Assembly: GCA_964017045.1 (NCBI GenBank)
Contig: OZ024795.1
Span: forward strand, 53,855,350 to 53,919,349
Direction of reading: 5' to 3'
Source of the DNA: Omphiscola glabra
Taxonomy: Eukaryota; Mollusca; Gastropoda; Lymnaeidae
Length of the DNA: 64,000 bases
Part shown: positions 12,801 through 24,800 of the stretch, piece by piece
Layout of the letters: the number at the start of each line of letters is the position of its first letter
Position numbering within the stretch: the first letter of the stretch is position 1
Notes under the pieces: generated by a model
Seen by the model: only the letters and a program-made list of their open reading frames with translations
Told to the model about the DNA's origin: nothing
Database searches by the model: none
Position numbers and translations under genes: made by a program

Positions 12801-15800
12801 TGAATAGCTGAGTCAGGGTTCTATCACATTGACAATGAGTAGCTGAGTCAGGGTTCTATCACATTGACAATGAATAGCTGAGTCAGGGTTCTATCACATT
12901 GACAATGAGTAGCTGAGTCAGGGTTCTATCACATTGACAATGAATAGCTGAGTCAGTGTTCTATCACATTGACAATGAATAGCTGAGTCAGGGTTCTATC
13001 ACATTGACAATGAATAGCTGAGTCAGGGTTCTATCACATTGACAATGAATAGCTGAGTCAGGGTTCTATCACATTGACAATGAATAGCTGAGTCAGGGTT
13101 CTATCACATTGACAATGAATAGCTGAGTCAGGGTTCTAACACATTGACAATGAATAGCTGAGTCAGGGTTCTATCACATTGACAATGAATAGCTGAGTCA
13201 GGGTTCTATCACATTGACAATGAATAGCTGAGTCAGGGTTCTATCACATTGACAATGAGTAGCTGAGTCAGGGTTCTATCACATTGACAATGAATAGCTG
13301 AGTCAGGGTTCTATCACATTGACAATGAATAGCTGAGTCAGGGTTCTATCACATTGACAATGAATAGCTGAGTCAGGGTTCTATCACATTGACAATGAAT
13401 AGCTGAGTCAGGGTTCTATCACATTGACAATGAGTAGCTGAGTCAGGGTTCTATCACATTGACAATGAGTAGCTGAGTCAGGGTTCTATCACATTGACAA
13501 TGAATAGCGGAGTCAGGGTTCTATCACATTGACAATGAGTAGCTGAGTCAGGGTTCTATCACATTGACAATGAGTAGCTGAGTCAGGTATCTATCACATT
13601 GACAATGAATAGCTGAGTCAGGGTTCTATCACATTGACAATGAATAGCTGAGTCAGGGTTCTATCACATTGACAATGAGTAGCCGAGTCAGGGTTCTATC
13701 ACATTGACAATGAATAGCTGAGTCAGGGTTCTATCACATTGACAATGAGTAGCTGAGTCAGGGTTCTATCACATTGACAATGAGTAGCTGAGTCAGGGTT
13801 CTATCACATTGACAATGAATAGCTGAGTCAGGGTTCTATCACATTGACAATGAATAGCTGAGTCAGGGTTCTATCACATTGACAATGAATAGCTGAGTCA
13901 GGGTTCTTCACACATTACTTCTATTCTATAAAAATTACTTCACATAAATAACTTCATAAATGTATAATGTAATCACATAAGCCTAAATTTAGAACAGCAC
14001 CTAAACATGGCTCACTATAAATCCATTGACTCTCTCAAGAGATATAATTATATCATGTCACTTAAAATTCTATATGTGTCCACACACATTAATCAACTTT
14101 TCTTAACTGTCTTAATTTATGATGCTTTTAAATATGGCTGCCGATATAGTTCCTTCTTACAGAAAATTAAATCCCTTGTATTCTTACACCTAACATGAAC
14201 TGGTAAGTTTTACACAGTAATAAGATAGGACAAGATTCTTTTATTGATCCAAACAAATGGAAATGTATTTTGATTGCATTGTACATTTTCAGCACATAAA
14301 TAAAACATTTTGAACACGATACATCCACATTAAATTATTTCAATAGTGAAAAAAACACAGCCATTCAGTGAATTCTCTTAGCCATATCAGGGACTTATTT
14401 GTTCTCTTAGCCATATCAGGGACTTATTTGTTCTCTTAGCCATATCAGGGATTTATTTGTTCTCTTAGCCATATCAGGGACTTATTTGTTCTCTTAGCCA
14501 TATCAGGGACTTATTTGTTCTCTTAGCCATATCAGGGACTTATTTGTTCTCATTAATATTTGTGACTTCAGGGGGAGCATGCTGGTAAATTTGTATAGAT
14601 TGGGAAACAAAACTTTTTTTTACATCTTTCAGTCCTCGCCCTGAGAGAAAGAAATTGTCCTGAACGGGCCGATCCTAAGTATATGTGATGAAGAGGGTGG
14701 GATGTATCATCCAAAATGTGTTTAGTTTTATAATAATATCTTTCTTCCAATCGTTCTTCAAGTGAAGGATGTTTAGTTTGTGTAATGTTCCCTTCTTTCT
14801 TGATTAGTCTGTTTATTCGGTGTTTAATATCAGACAATGAATTCCCACACCAGCAGGTAATACTGAAATTAAGATGGCTCCCAATTGTGACACTGTAGAA
14901 TAAGTTAAGGACTTGTTTGTTTACGCCGATATTGTACAGTCTTTGAGGTAGAACAGTCTTTGAGGTAGAACAGTCTTTGAGGTAGAACAGTCTTTGAGGT
15001 AGAACAGCCTTTGCTTGAATTTCTTATACAGCATTTGGCCGTGCTTAGCTTATTATTAATGGTGCCGTCTAGGTACTTATATGCCTCTACTTTCTCTACA
15101 CTTTGACTTTTTATGTTGAGATATGTAATCTGGTGTTTCCCACTGCTGAAATCAACAACCATTTGCTTTGTTTTTGAGACATTCAGCTGGAGAAAATGTT
15201 CATCACACCAATTGATAAAGCTTGTAACTAAGTTGCGGTATAAGCCTTCTCCCTCAGATATTAAGCCAACGATGGTGGTATCATCAGCAAATTTCAAGAT
15301 TGGAATGGTATTGCTTGAGCTCCGAATATCATTGGTATATATTGTATACAGTACAGGGGAGAGAACACAACCTTGTGGCGTCCCGGTGCTTATTTCTCTA
15401 ATATGATGTTACAGTTGAAATTTAATTATATCCATCATCCATTTGCTCATGTCATCCATTTGCTCATGTCATCCAATTGCTCATGTCATCCATTTGCTCA
15501 TGTCATCCATTTGCTCATGTCATCCATTTGCTCATGTCATCCATTTGCTCATGTCATCCATTTGCTCATGTCATCCAATTGCTCATGTCATCCATTTGCT
15601 CATGTCATCCATTTGCTCATGTAAATAATAAACTAAATTGGTCTCAAATTAGATTGGTCATTAGAGATTTCTTGGAAAGGTAAGTAATAGTGACTACGTA
15701 CCTGATCCCCTCTCTTTAAACCTGCCTCAAATGCCTTAGAACCTTGCTGGACTTTGGTGACAAATATGCCATGGCCTCTCTCTAGCCCTCCTAATATTGA

Positions 15801-18800
15801 GAAGTGAAGGATCTCCTCCCTGGTCGCCCTGGTGAGCGTCACGGTCCGCAAGCGTGCCTTGGCGGCACACGCCATGTTTAACAGGCTGAGCTGGCCCATC
15901 ATCTTCTGTCAAATACAACAGTTCAGCAGTTTGTTGGATAACACAATTTGGCTCTAAGCCAAAATCTTTTTCCCTTTAACATTTAATTTCAACACATTTT
16001 GAAATGTAAGTCTAAGTGCAGTTATTTCATTATACATGTTCCCATGAAACATTTTGAAATGTAAGTCTAAGTGCAGTTATTTCATTACACATGTTCCCAT
16101 GAAACATTTTATCCTAAGTCTGCAAAATCATCAAATTATCTATTTATAGATATTAATTTATACATGTTTAAGTTAGTAATTTGCTTTATATATTTGCATG
16201 CTATTGACAAAATGAACTTTATTAAGACAAAATTAGTGATCATGGAAATAAATTTTATAATCATTTGCTAAATTTAGAAAAATTTTTTTTGAAAAATCTC
16301 TTTCAATTTAAAGGGGAGTAAATGAATATTTTTTATAAAGATGCTTTTCAAAATTTAAAAAAAAATATTTAAAACAAATCCATGCACATGAGCAGGGGAA
16401 CGAGCTTTCTTCATTTGTAATATAATAACAAATCCCTCCCCCCAAAAAAAAAACAAAAACAACATAATCTGCATCAATTAATTAAAATATATAAAACTAA
16501 TTATCATAGTTGAGAATTACTGTAATTAAAATATTGTACACTTAAAATCTCTTCATCTAAGTCATAAAGAATTGCATGATAAGATTTCACTTTTTTAAAT
16601 AAGAAGAAACAATTGAATTTTGTGATATTTTATCAATTCTATAAAAAAAATTATTTAGATTTAAACACAGCAGTTTACTAGACTTCTGTTTTAATATCTC
16701 AAAATAAGGCAGAAGAAAGTTTTAATAATCTCTGAAGACACTTAGAGAGTTATAAATTATTTTTTTAAGAATCAACCAGAAACTTTTTAAATAACTGAAT
16801 ATACATTATTGCATACTATTTTATTTATTAACTATTAAATTCTTAAGCCGGCTAATGAGAAGGACAACACAAAGTACTAATGTAGCAAAAAGATGAAAAT
16901 GGTAGAAAGATGTTTCATTCAAATGTTGATGTGAAAGCTGTCGATAGACTGACTTTAAAGAATACATAGATATATAAAATTATGATAAATATTTACTTTT
17001 TGATTAGTTTTATCCAGTCATTGAAATATTCAATAATTACAATATCAATATTTAAAGTGATATTCATCTTTGTTAACGAGTATGGGATAAATCTAAATTC
17101 TACCTAATATTTCCATTTTCTCCAGTGAACACCCTTCAAACCTCTCATTAAAAAAAAAAAAAGTTTTATAACAAAATTGCTATAAATAGCTTAAGTCAAT
17201 TGGTCATTTAAAAAATTTGAATCCAATTGCACCCATGTTTGCTGATACCGCATGTCTAACTATGAACTGAAACATTTAGGCCTGGAACACATTCAAGGTA
17301 ATCAACCTTAACATTTCAAATGATGACTTGAGATATTTTTCTTTTTTTTTCTTAAACTGAAATAATTAATATTGTTAACATGACACTTATTTAACTCAAC
17401 TCTAACGATGTAATATTTGCTTAAAGGAGAAGCCATCTTTGCAAAAATTAAATGCTAAAAATTAAGCGTTAGCTGGCAACTCTTAGCAGACATCACTTTA
17501 GAGTTTATAAGAATATTTTCAAAAAGCACTTTTAATATAGCAGACATTACTTTAGAGTTTGTAAGAATATTTTCTAAGAGCATTTTGATTTAGCAGTACT
17601 GAGAAACATTTTGAAAGAGTAACTTTCTTATTCTTTTCAGAACAAAAATATCCCAAATTAAAACTATAATTTATAAGTAGGAAAAAGCTTTAAAGCAAAT
17701 GTTCTTTATGAAATGAATGCCAAGACATTTTCCTTCAATGCAACGGGTTAGAATTTTGATCGACAAGTTAGTGTTAATAGATGATAAAGAATAATGTACG
17801 AAAAAAAAAAGCATGATTACATCCCGCATCCGCACAAAGAAAGACTGCCTTACCTCAAAGTCATTTTCAGACTGAGAATAAATGAAAATCTTAATGTAAA
17901 CATTTCATGCCGTTATACATGTGCCCTGCATGTACATTACTGCATTTACTGATGGCCCAAGAGCTTGGCATGGCAATAAATCAAAGTTCTACGAGTAATA
18001 GGTGCACTTTCCACATGCTCATTGTGTCAATCAAATAAAATTATTAAAATAATGATAGTCTTGCCTAATTATTTATTATCTTAAACGGTGTACAAAAAGC
18101 TGGCAGACATAAATACAAGTTATGGTGCGAATACAACATGCAATATTAAAGTCACTGCAAAAATAACTGTGCTGATAAGACAGCAATAGTTTGAATAGAT
18201 AAAATAAACAAAACTGTGCAAACAGTAACAGCAAAATAACAGCAACCCAATTTTGGTTAGAATAAAGTACTCTGCAATTACAATTTTGGTTAGAATAAAG
18301 TACTCTGCAATTACAATTTTGGAAATGGGAAGGAAGTAAGAGAAGAAATAATTTTGTTTTTCCATGTTAATATCAAATCTGACTATATTGTGATGGACTG
18401 GGAAGGGGTTCTAAATAAGAGTCCTAAAAGGACAGCAGAGCAAACAGAAGACCAGAGACAAGGAAAACACAAGTTCTCATGCTTTGCTGGGATAATCCCA
18501 GTGGCCACCGAGGTCAATGGTAAAGTTCAGGGTGCGTCAGCCGGCCGGCGCCGGCGGCCAGACAACTCCGTTAACAACAACAAAAGTGGGGGCAGAGGTT
18601 TAAAGGGGTGGGGAAAACACTTTGGAGTGTAGGTGGTTGTAAACAGGAAAACATAACATGCCATGACCCCAGTGGGCTATAAACAAGTCAACATGCAAGT
18701 AAACATGGTTACACTGGTCAACCAACTATGCAAAGAAAGAAAAGAGGGGAGAAAATACCCAAATAGTTTTCTTACTTTCTGTAAGAGAAAAAGAAATGAA

Positions 18801-21800
18801 CAATTAAAAAAAATAACCACACAATAGATAACTGTTTCTTTGATATCACAACCAAAATACTCTCACATCAGGTCAAGCAAAAGAAGCTTGTTGAAAGACA
18901 TTGAATACATACAAACTTAAGTTGCACTGTTCAGATTAATGTATGCACATCATTCTTCCTATCCACCAGTTTTAACGGAAGAAAACAATAAGACAAAAAT
19001 GAACTAAGACAAAAACATACGCAGCCTAATATGTGCTGTGCCCACCCTGCACTACGACAGCGTGGTGTACAACATACACACAACAGACATTGACATTCAA
19101 TTTATTTTACGGTGCTCTGCGACCTCATAAGCAAACATTTGATTTGTTATTTCTTTTTTATAGGAAAAAAAATTTAACCTCATCAAAAAATGTTAGCAAA
19201 GCAACATTGTAAAATCTTAAAAGTTAAGGAACAAAATAAGGACTAGATACTAAGAGCTTTGGTAAATACATCTACAAGTAACACCTTACCTCTCTTTCTA
19301 ACAAGCATTCAAAATGTTCCAAGAAATCACACATGTCTGGATTGGTTTCAAAGTCATTGAAGTGGTTGTTGACCCAGTATAAGACAACCCTGGTTACCTG
19401 GTGGAATGTTCAGATAAGATAAGATAAGATTCTTAACTGATCCAAATAAATTGACATTTTCTTTGATGACATTGTACATATTCATTTTCGGCATAAAAAA
19501 AAGTACATATCTTAACCAAGACAACATATAACAATTATAACAAATTGAAACACAAGACATCTAAAGTATTTCTCTAGCGTAGAAATCAGTCATAAAAAGA
19601 ACTTCATTAGTGACAATAATGTCTTCATTAGATATCATTTAGATCTGGTATAATCGCTGGTGGAGCATTTTGGTTAAGTCATACAGACTGGGTTACTCAA
19701 TCGATATCCATATTCTAATTATAAAATGACTTCCAGTATAAATGATAAAATACACATAAAATCTATCCAGCCATACAACCAATACTTTGAAATGCTGATC
19801 TGTTTATTGTATAACTTACACTTGTTTTAACTTCATCATTTTTAAACCATTCGAGTAAGTTTTTCACCAGGTCCAGTGGACTACTGAGGAAAGTTCTGTA
19901 GGTCAGCAGGAAGTCATCGACGTAGCTGGGGTCGATGGCTGAATGGCTTTCTACCAAGTGTTGCATCAACCTTTCACTGGTTCCCTGCAATAAGCAATGG
20001 TAGGCACAGCATTAAATAATAGTGTAGAACTTTGCTTAAAAACCTTCTTTACTCTTCCTCTTTACACAGCCTCTGGTCTGATTATGACCATTGACAACTC
20101 TTGCAGTTAAGTGACATAATACAAATGAGTTTGATTTGCATGAATTTCTTTGAATTTTAGTTTCAGCCAAATTCTGAACATCTTTGGTGTTAAATATTTA
20201 ATTGTTTATTGGACTTGTTATATCGGCATTGTATGCTGCTACTGTTATTTAGATTGGTAAAAATAGTTATGTAAAATCTCAGTTATTTGCTAAAACTCTC
20301 TTAATCTGACCTTCACTTTCACTGATAAGTTAAGCAACTTGAGTGCTTTGGAAACAAATAATTCAAATGATAGATATGCATCCTCCTGTCTTTGTAAAAC
20401 AATCAAGTAGCTTATTGACCATCAAATAATTCAAATGATAGATATGCATCCTCCTGTCTTTGTAAAACAATCAAGTAGCTTATTGACCATCAAATAATTC
20501 AAATGATAGATATGCATCCTCCTGTCTTTGTAAAACAATCAAGTAGCTTATTGACTTTCATCAAATGATTCAAATGATAGATATGCATTCTCCTGTCTTT
20601 GTAAGACAATCAAGTATTGACGCTTCATGAAATGGCTTAAAATAGAGCTGATCCGGGAATGGCAGTCACAGCTGCATTGAATTAATTATCAAGTATATAG
20701 CTATCAAGGCATTTATTGTGTCTTTAAACAGCAGATTCACCATGGTTGATAATTAACAACCTTCTGAACTCTATCTCTTTATACAACCTTTGGTCTGACT
20801 CTGACTAGATGATAACGCTATTGTAGTAACTCTATTTGTAGTTCAGTGACATAAAATAATTGGAGACATAAAAATAGTGTTTGATTTCTAAAACATACAG
20901 CACCAAATGTTAAGGGGAAGAACCCAAGGTGATCAAGACCCCAAGGCCACACTCACCCTTATGACGATATGACCTTTTCTGTTGCCTCCATCCAGCTCTC
21001 TGTGCTCTGTTACCATGACAACCCTCCCCTCCACCTCATGTTTCTTGATGTTCTCTTCACCCTTTAGGAAAACATAATTCAGATTATTACTAAAAACTAT
21101 TCACCTCCACTGAATGACATGTTTACAATCATTACAATAATACAGTGCTCAGGAATTTTTTACCCCTCTGTGTCCCAACATGGACGATGATATGCCATCA
21201 GTCAATCTAGGTCAGCTGAAGCTGATATGTCATCAGTCAATCTAGGTCAGGTGAAGCTGATATGTCAACAGTCAATCTAGGCCAGCTGGAGCTGATATGT
21301 CTTCAGTCAATCTAGGCCAGGTGAAGCTATGTCTTCAGTCAATCTAGGCCAGCTGAAGCTGATATGTCTTCAGTCAATCTAGGCCAGGTGAAGCTGATAT
21401 GTCTTCAGTCAATCTAGGCCAGGTGAAGCTATGTCTTCAGTCAATCTAGGCCAGGTGAAGCTATGTCTTCAGTCAATCTAGGCCAGGTGAAGCTGATATG
21501 CCATCAGTCAATCTAGGCCAGGTTAAGATGATATGCCATCAGTCAATCTAGGCCAGGTTAAGATGACATGCCATCAGTCAATCTAGGCCAGCTTAAGATG
21601 ATATGCCATCAGTCAATCTAGGCCAGGTGAAGCTGATATGCCATCAGTCAATCTAGGCCAGGTGAAGCTGATATGCCATCAGTCAATCTAGGCCAGGTGA
21701 AGCTGATATGCCATCAGTCAATCTAGGCCAGGTGAAGCTGATATGCCATCAGTCAATCTAGGCCAGGTGAAGCTGATATGCCATCAGTCAATCTAGGCCA

Positions 21801-24800
21801 GGTGAAGCTGATATGCAGGTGAAACTGTTTTCAATTTCAATAAAAATCTTGTGTCTCATCATTTTTCTTTGAAAAAATTATTTAGTCTACTACTTTTCCA
21901 AAAGTTTTCCCCCCCCTCTTCTTTCATTAAGGTAGTTTTGTTAATTATATATGAGTAGTTATAACGGCTCCTTCAGAATGTACTTTTCTTTTTGGCTTAT
22001 CTCACACAGTATTTGTTTAAACCTTCATTTGCAACCGTCGGAACCATGGATTCACTATAATGATTTGAAAGAAGAAAAAATAAAACATCGGATACAAAAG
22101 TGAAAATGAAAGTTGGAACGAAAGATGGACCACACCAGAAATGTACCTGATGTAATATTTTATAGTAACTGGACTGAGCTATACACACAAACTGGCAGTC
22201 ATTGACAATAGTTTTCATAACACCTTGATGATAAAGCTTCTCCATTGTTGGGCTGATGCCAAAGCTGAAACAAAAACAAATCGTTAGCTATAAATGATTT
22301 CATCCTATTGGTTAAGACTTCATACTAATTTGTTAAGACTCCACACTAGTTGTGCTGAGAAGACATCTGTAGGGCACTGGGATTAGCCGAATTTGTTAAA
22401 ACATCATACTAGTTGTGATAGAGAAGACATCTGTAGGGCACTGGGATTAGCCGAATTTGTTAAGACTTCATACTAGTTTTGCTGAGAAGACATCTGTAGG
22501 GCACTGGGATTAGCCTAATTTGTTAAGACTCCACACTAGTTGTGATAGAGAAGACATCTGTAGGGCACTGGGATTAGCCTAATTTGTTAAGACTTCACAC
22601 TAGTTGTGATAGAGAAGACATCTGTAGGGCACTGGGATTAGCCTAATTTGTTAAGACTTCATACTAGTTGTGATAAAGAAGACATCTGTGTTATGACTAC
22701 ACACAAAGTATCAATCATTTAGATGACTATAAACAAAGTATCATTCATTTAGATGACTATACACAAAGTATCAATCATTTAGATGAGTATACACAAAGTA
22801 TCAATCAATTAGTTGACTATAAACAAAGTATTAGCAAATTTTTGAATTTATTAATACTTTGACTTCTTGGTTGGGCCCTAACACATTTGACAATTGTTCC
22901 CGTCTAAAAAATTTGAAAATTGTTCCTATCTAACACATTAAACAATTGTTCCCATCCAACACATTAGACAATTGTTCCCATCTAATAATTTATTTCCTGC
23001 AGACTTAAGAAAAGCCCCTCACCTGTCACCCATCTGAAGTCGTTCTTTGACACCGCTGGGTCGTGTGATCTCCACCTCACCATTGAGAATGACGGACCAG
23101 GAGTCCAGCTCTTCCTCATCCTTCATGACAATGGTTCCCTCCTTGGGTACGATGGCAAACACCATGACCTCACACAAGAGCCTGCGCGTGTGTTCTGTCA
23201 TGTTGGAGAATGCCTGCGATCATTGGATCAGAACAACACCTTTATGTTAGAGGCAATCATTTCATTGGGGGGCTTCTCACTACAATCATTTCATTGGGGG
23301 GCTTCTCACTACAATCATTTCATTGGGGGGCTTCTCACTACAATCATTTCATTGGGGGGCTTCTCACTACAATCATTTCATTGGGGGGCTTCTCACTACA
23401 ATCATTTCATTGAGGGGCTTCTCACTACAATCATTTCATTGGGGTGCTTGTCAACACAATCATTTCATTTGGGTGCTTCTCAATACAATAATCTCTACTC
23501 TCAAGACCAACTTCCAACTAAAATCATCTTTACTCTCAAGACCAACTTCTCACTAAAAAAATCTCTACTCTCAAGACCAACTTACATTATAAATATAACA
23601 AAATAAAATGAACTGAGCAGTTCCATCACCTTTAAATGCTGTGTAAAATTCAATAATATCTCAATATCTTCTTCTGTTCGCTCTGATGGTTCCTTCTCAA
23701 GGCAGTCACGCTCAGCATCGCGGATAGAGGAGGACTAGAAGATTCAACACAAAATTATTATACGGCAATAATATCAATGAAAACCTACTTTTTATTAAGA
23801 CTGATACACTCAAGTTCATTAGTTTAACAGAGTTTTACTCTTCTACCCAGACTGCATGAATGATAAATAGAATCAGAACAGACAAAGTCTGCAACCAAAC
23901 ACATCGATGTTATAACTATTAGATGCTAAGAATCGGAAGTACGAGCTGATACAGTTAAATAAAAAGGTACTTTTAAACTTTCAATTACATATCATACCCA
24001 ATTCCTTGTTACATGTTCAAAGCATTAGTTCCTATAAATTAAATATCCACTACCTACCCTAATTCTTGGCTAAACAACATCAAGATCACAAATACACTAG
24101 GCACGGTTGCTGATCCTGTGATTCTTACCTCTGCTGACTCGGCGTAGCCCTCCTCATCATCGGAGTCTACATTACTCTCATTCATACCACTGAGGTCGTC
24201 GTGGTCATCTAGGGAATTGTGCATGACATCTGAACCCGAGTACGCACTGGACGTGTCACTAGCTCGAGAGAAGCGCTTGTTGCCGTGGGGTGCAAAGTGG
24301 TCCCCGGCATTAAGAATGGGGTGACCGCATGCCAAGTCCTCTGTGAGCTGCTGAATACAGCATACGTACATTTCTAAGATAAATGCCGACATGGAAAGCT
24401 TTACAGTAAAGTCAATGACATGGAAAGCTTTACTTTACTGTAAAATGTATTGAATTTTGAGGGATATCACCAAACAATTGCCAAGCTATTTGGTCTACTG
24501 GATGTGGTCACCCTGCAGTAGATGCAGTTTTTTGGCTGTCACTAATCTAACATAAGTAAGAATACAAACTATTTAAAAAAAAAAAAAAAGACTTTCTATC
24601 AAAGAGGACTTTAAATGCACTAAAAGAGTAACAAACAATTTATAATGTATTAGGCAAAGAAAGGCTGAGCAGAGTATAGATGAGCAGAGTATAGATGAGC
24701 AGAGTATAGATGAGCAGAGTATAGATGAGCAGAGTATAGATGAGCAGAGTATAGATGAGCAGAGTATAGATGAGCAGAGTATAGATGAGCAGAGTATAGA

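Larger units (their letters stand above)
14213..15410 (-). mobile_element. Non-LTR retrotransposon (L2/CR1/Rex-like), 5'-truncated, frameshifted
   Basis: On the minus strand the reverse-transcriptase motif [20 protein letters not shown] is followed by [18 protein letters not shown] (catalytic FADD), [20 protein letters not shown] and [20 protein letters not shown] frameshift then leads into [14 protein letters not shown]. The C-terminal part continues [40 protein letters not shown] and [13 protein letters not shown]. The 3' end carries a conserved tail with TTGGATCAATAAAAGAATC. It lies in the intron between RAPGEF2 exons 11 and 12, in the same orientation. Two tandem arrays have expanded inside it (17 bp at 14936-15008, 29 bp at 14371-14550). 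It is not functional. Confidence 0.85.

Noticed and set aside
18354..18632. 92-codon plus-strand frame with a GC-rich core
   Set aside because: No splice context or homology, and it lies antisense in an intron of a confidently assigned gene.
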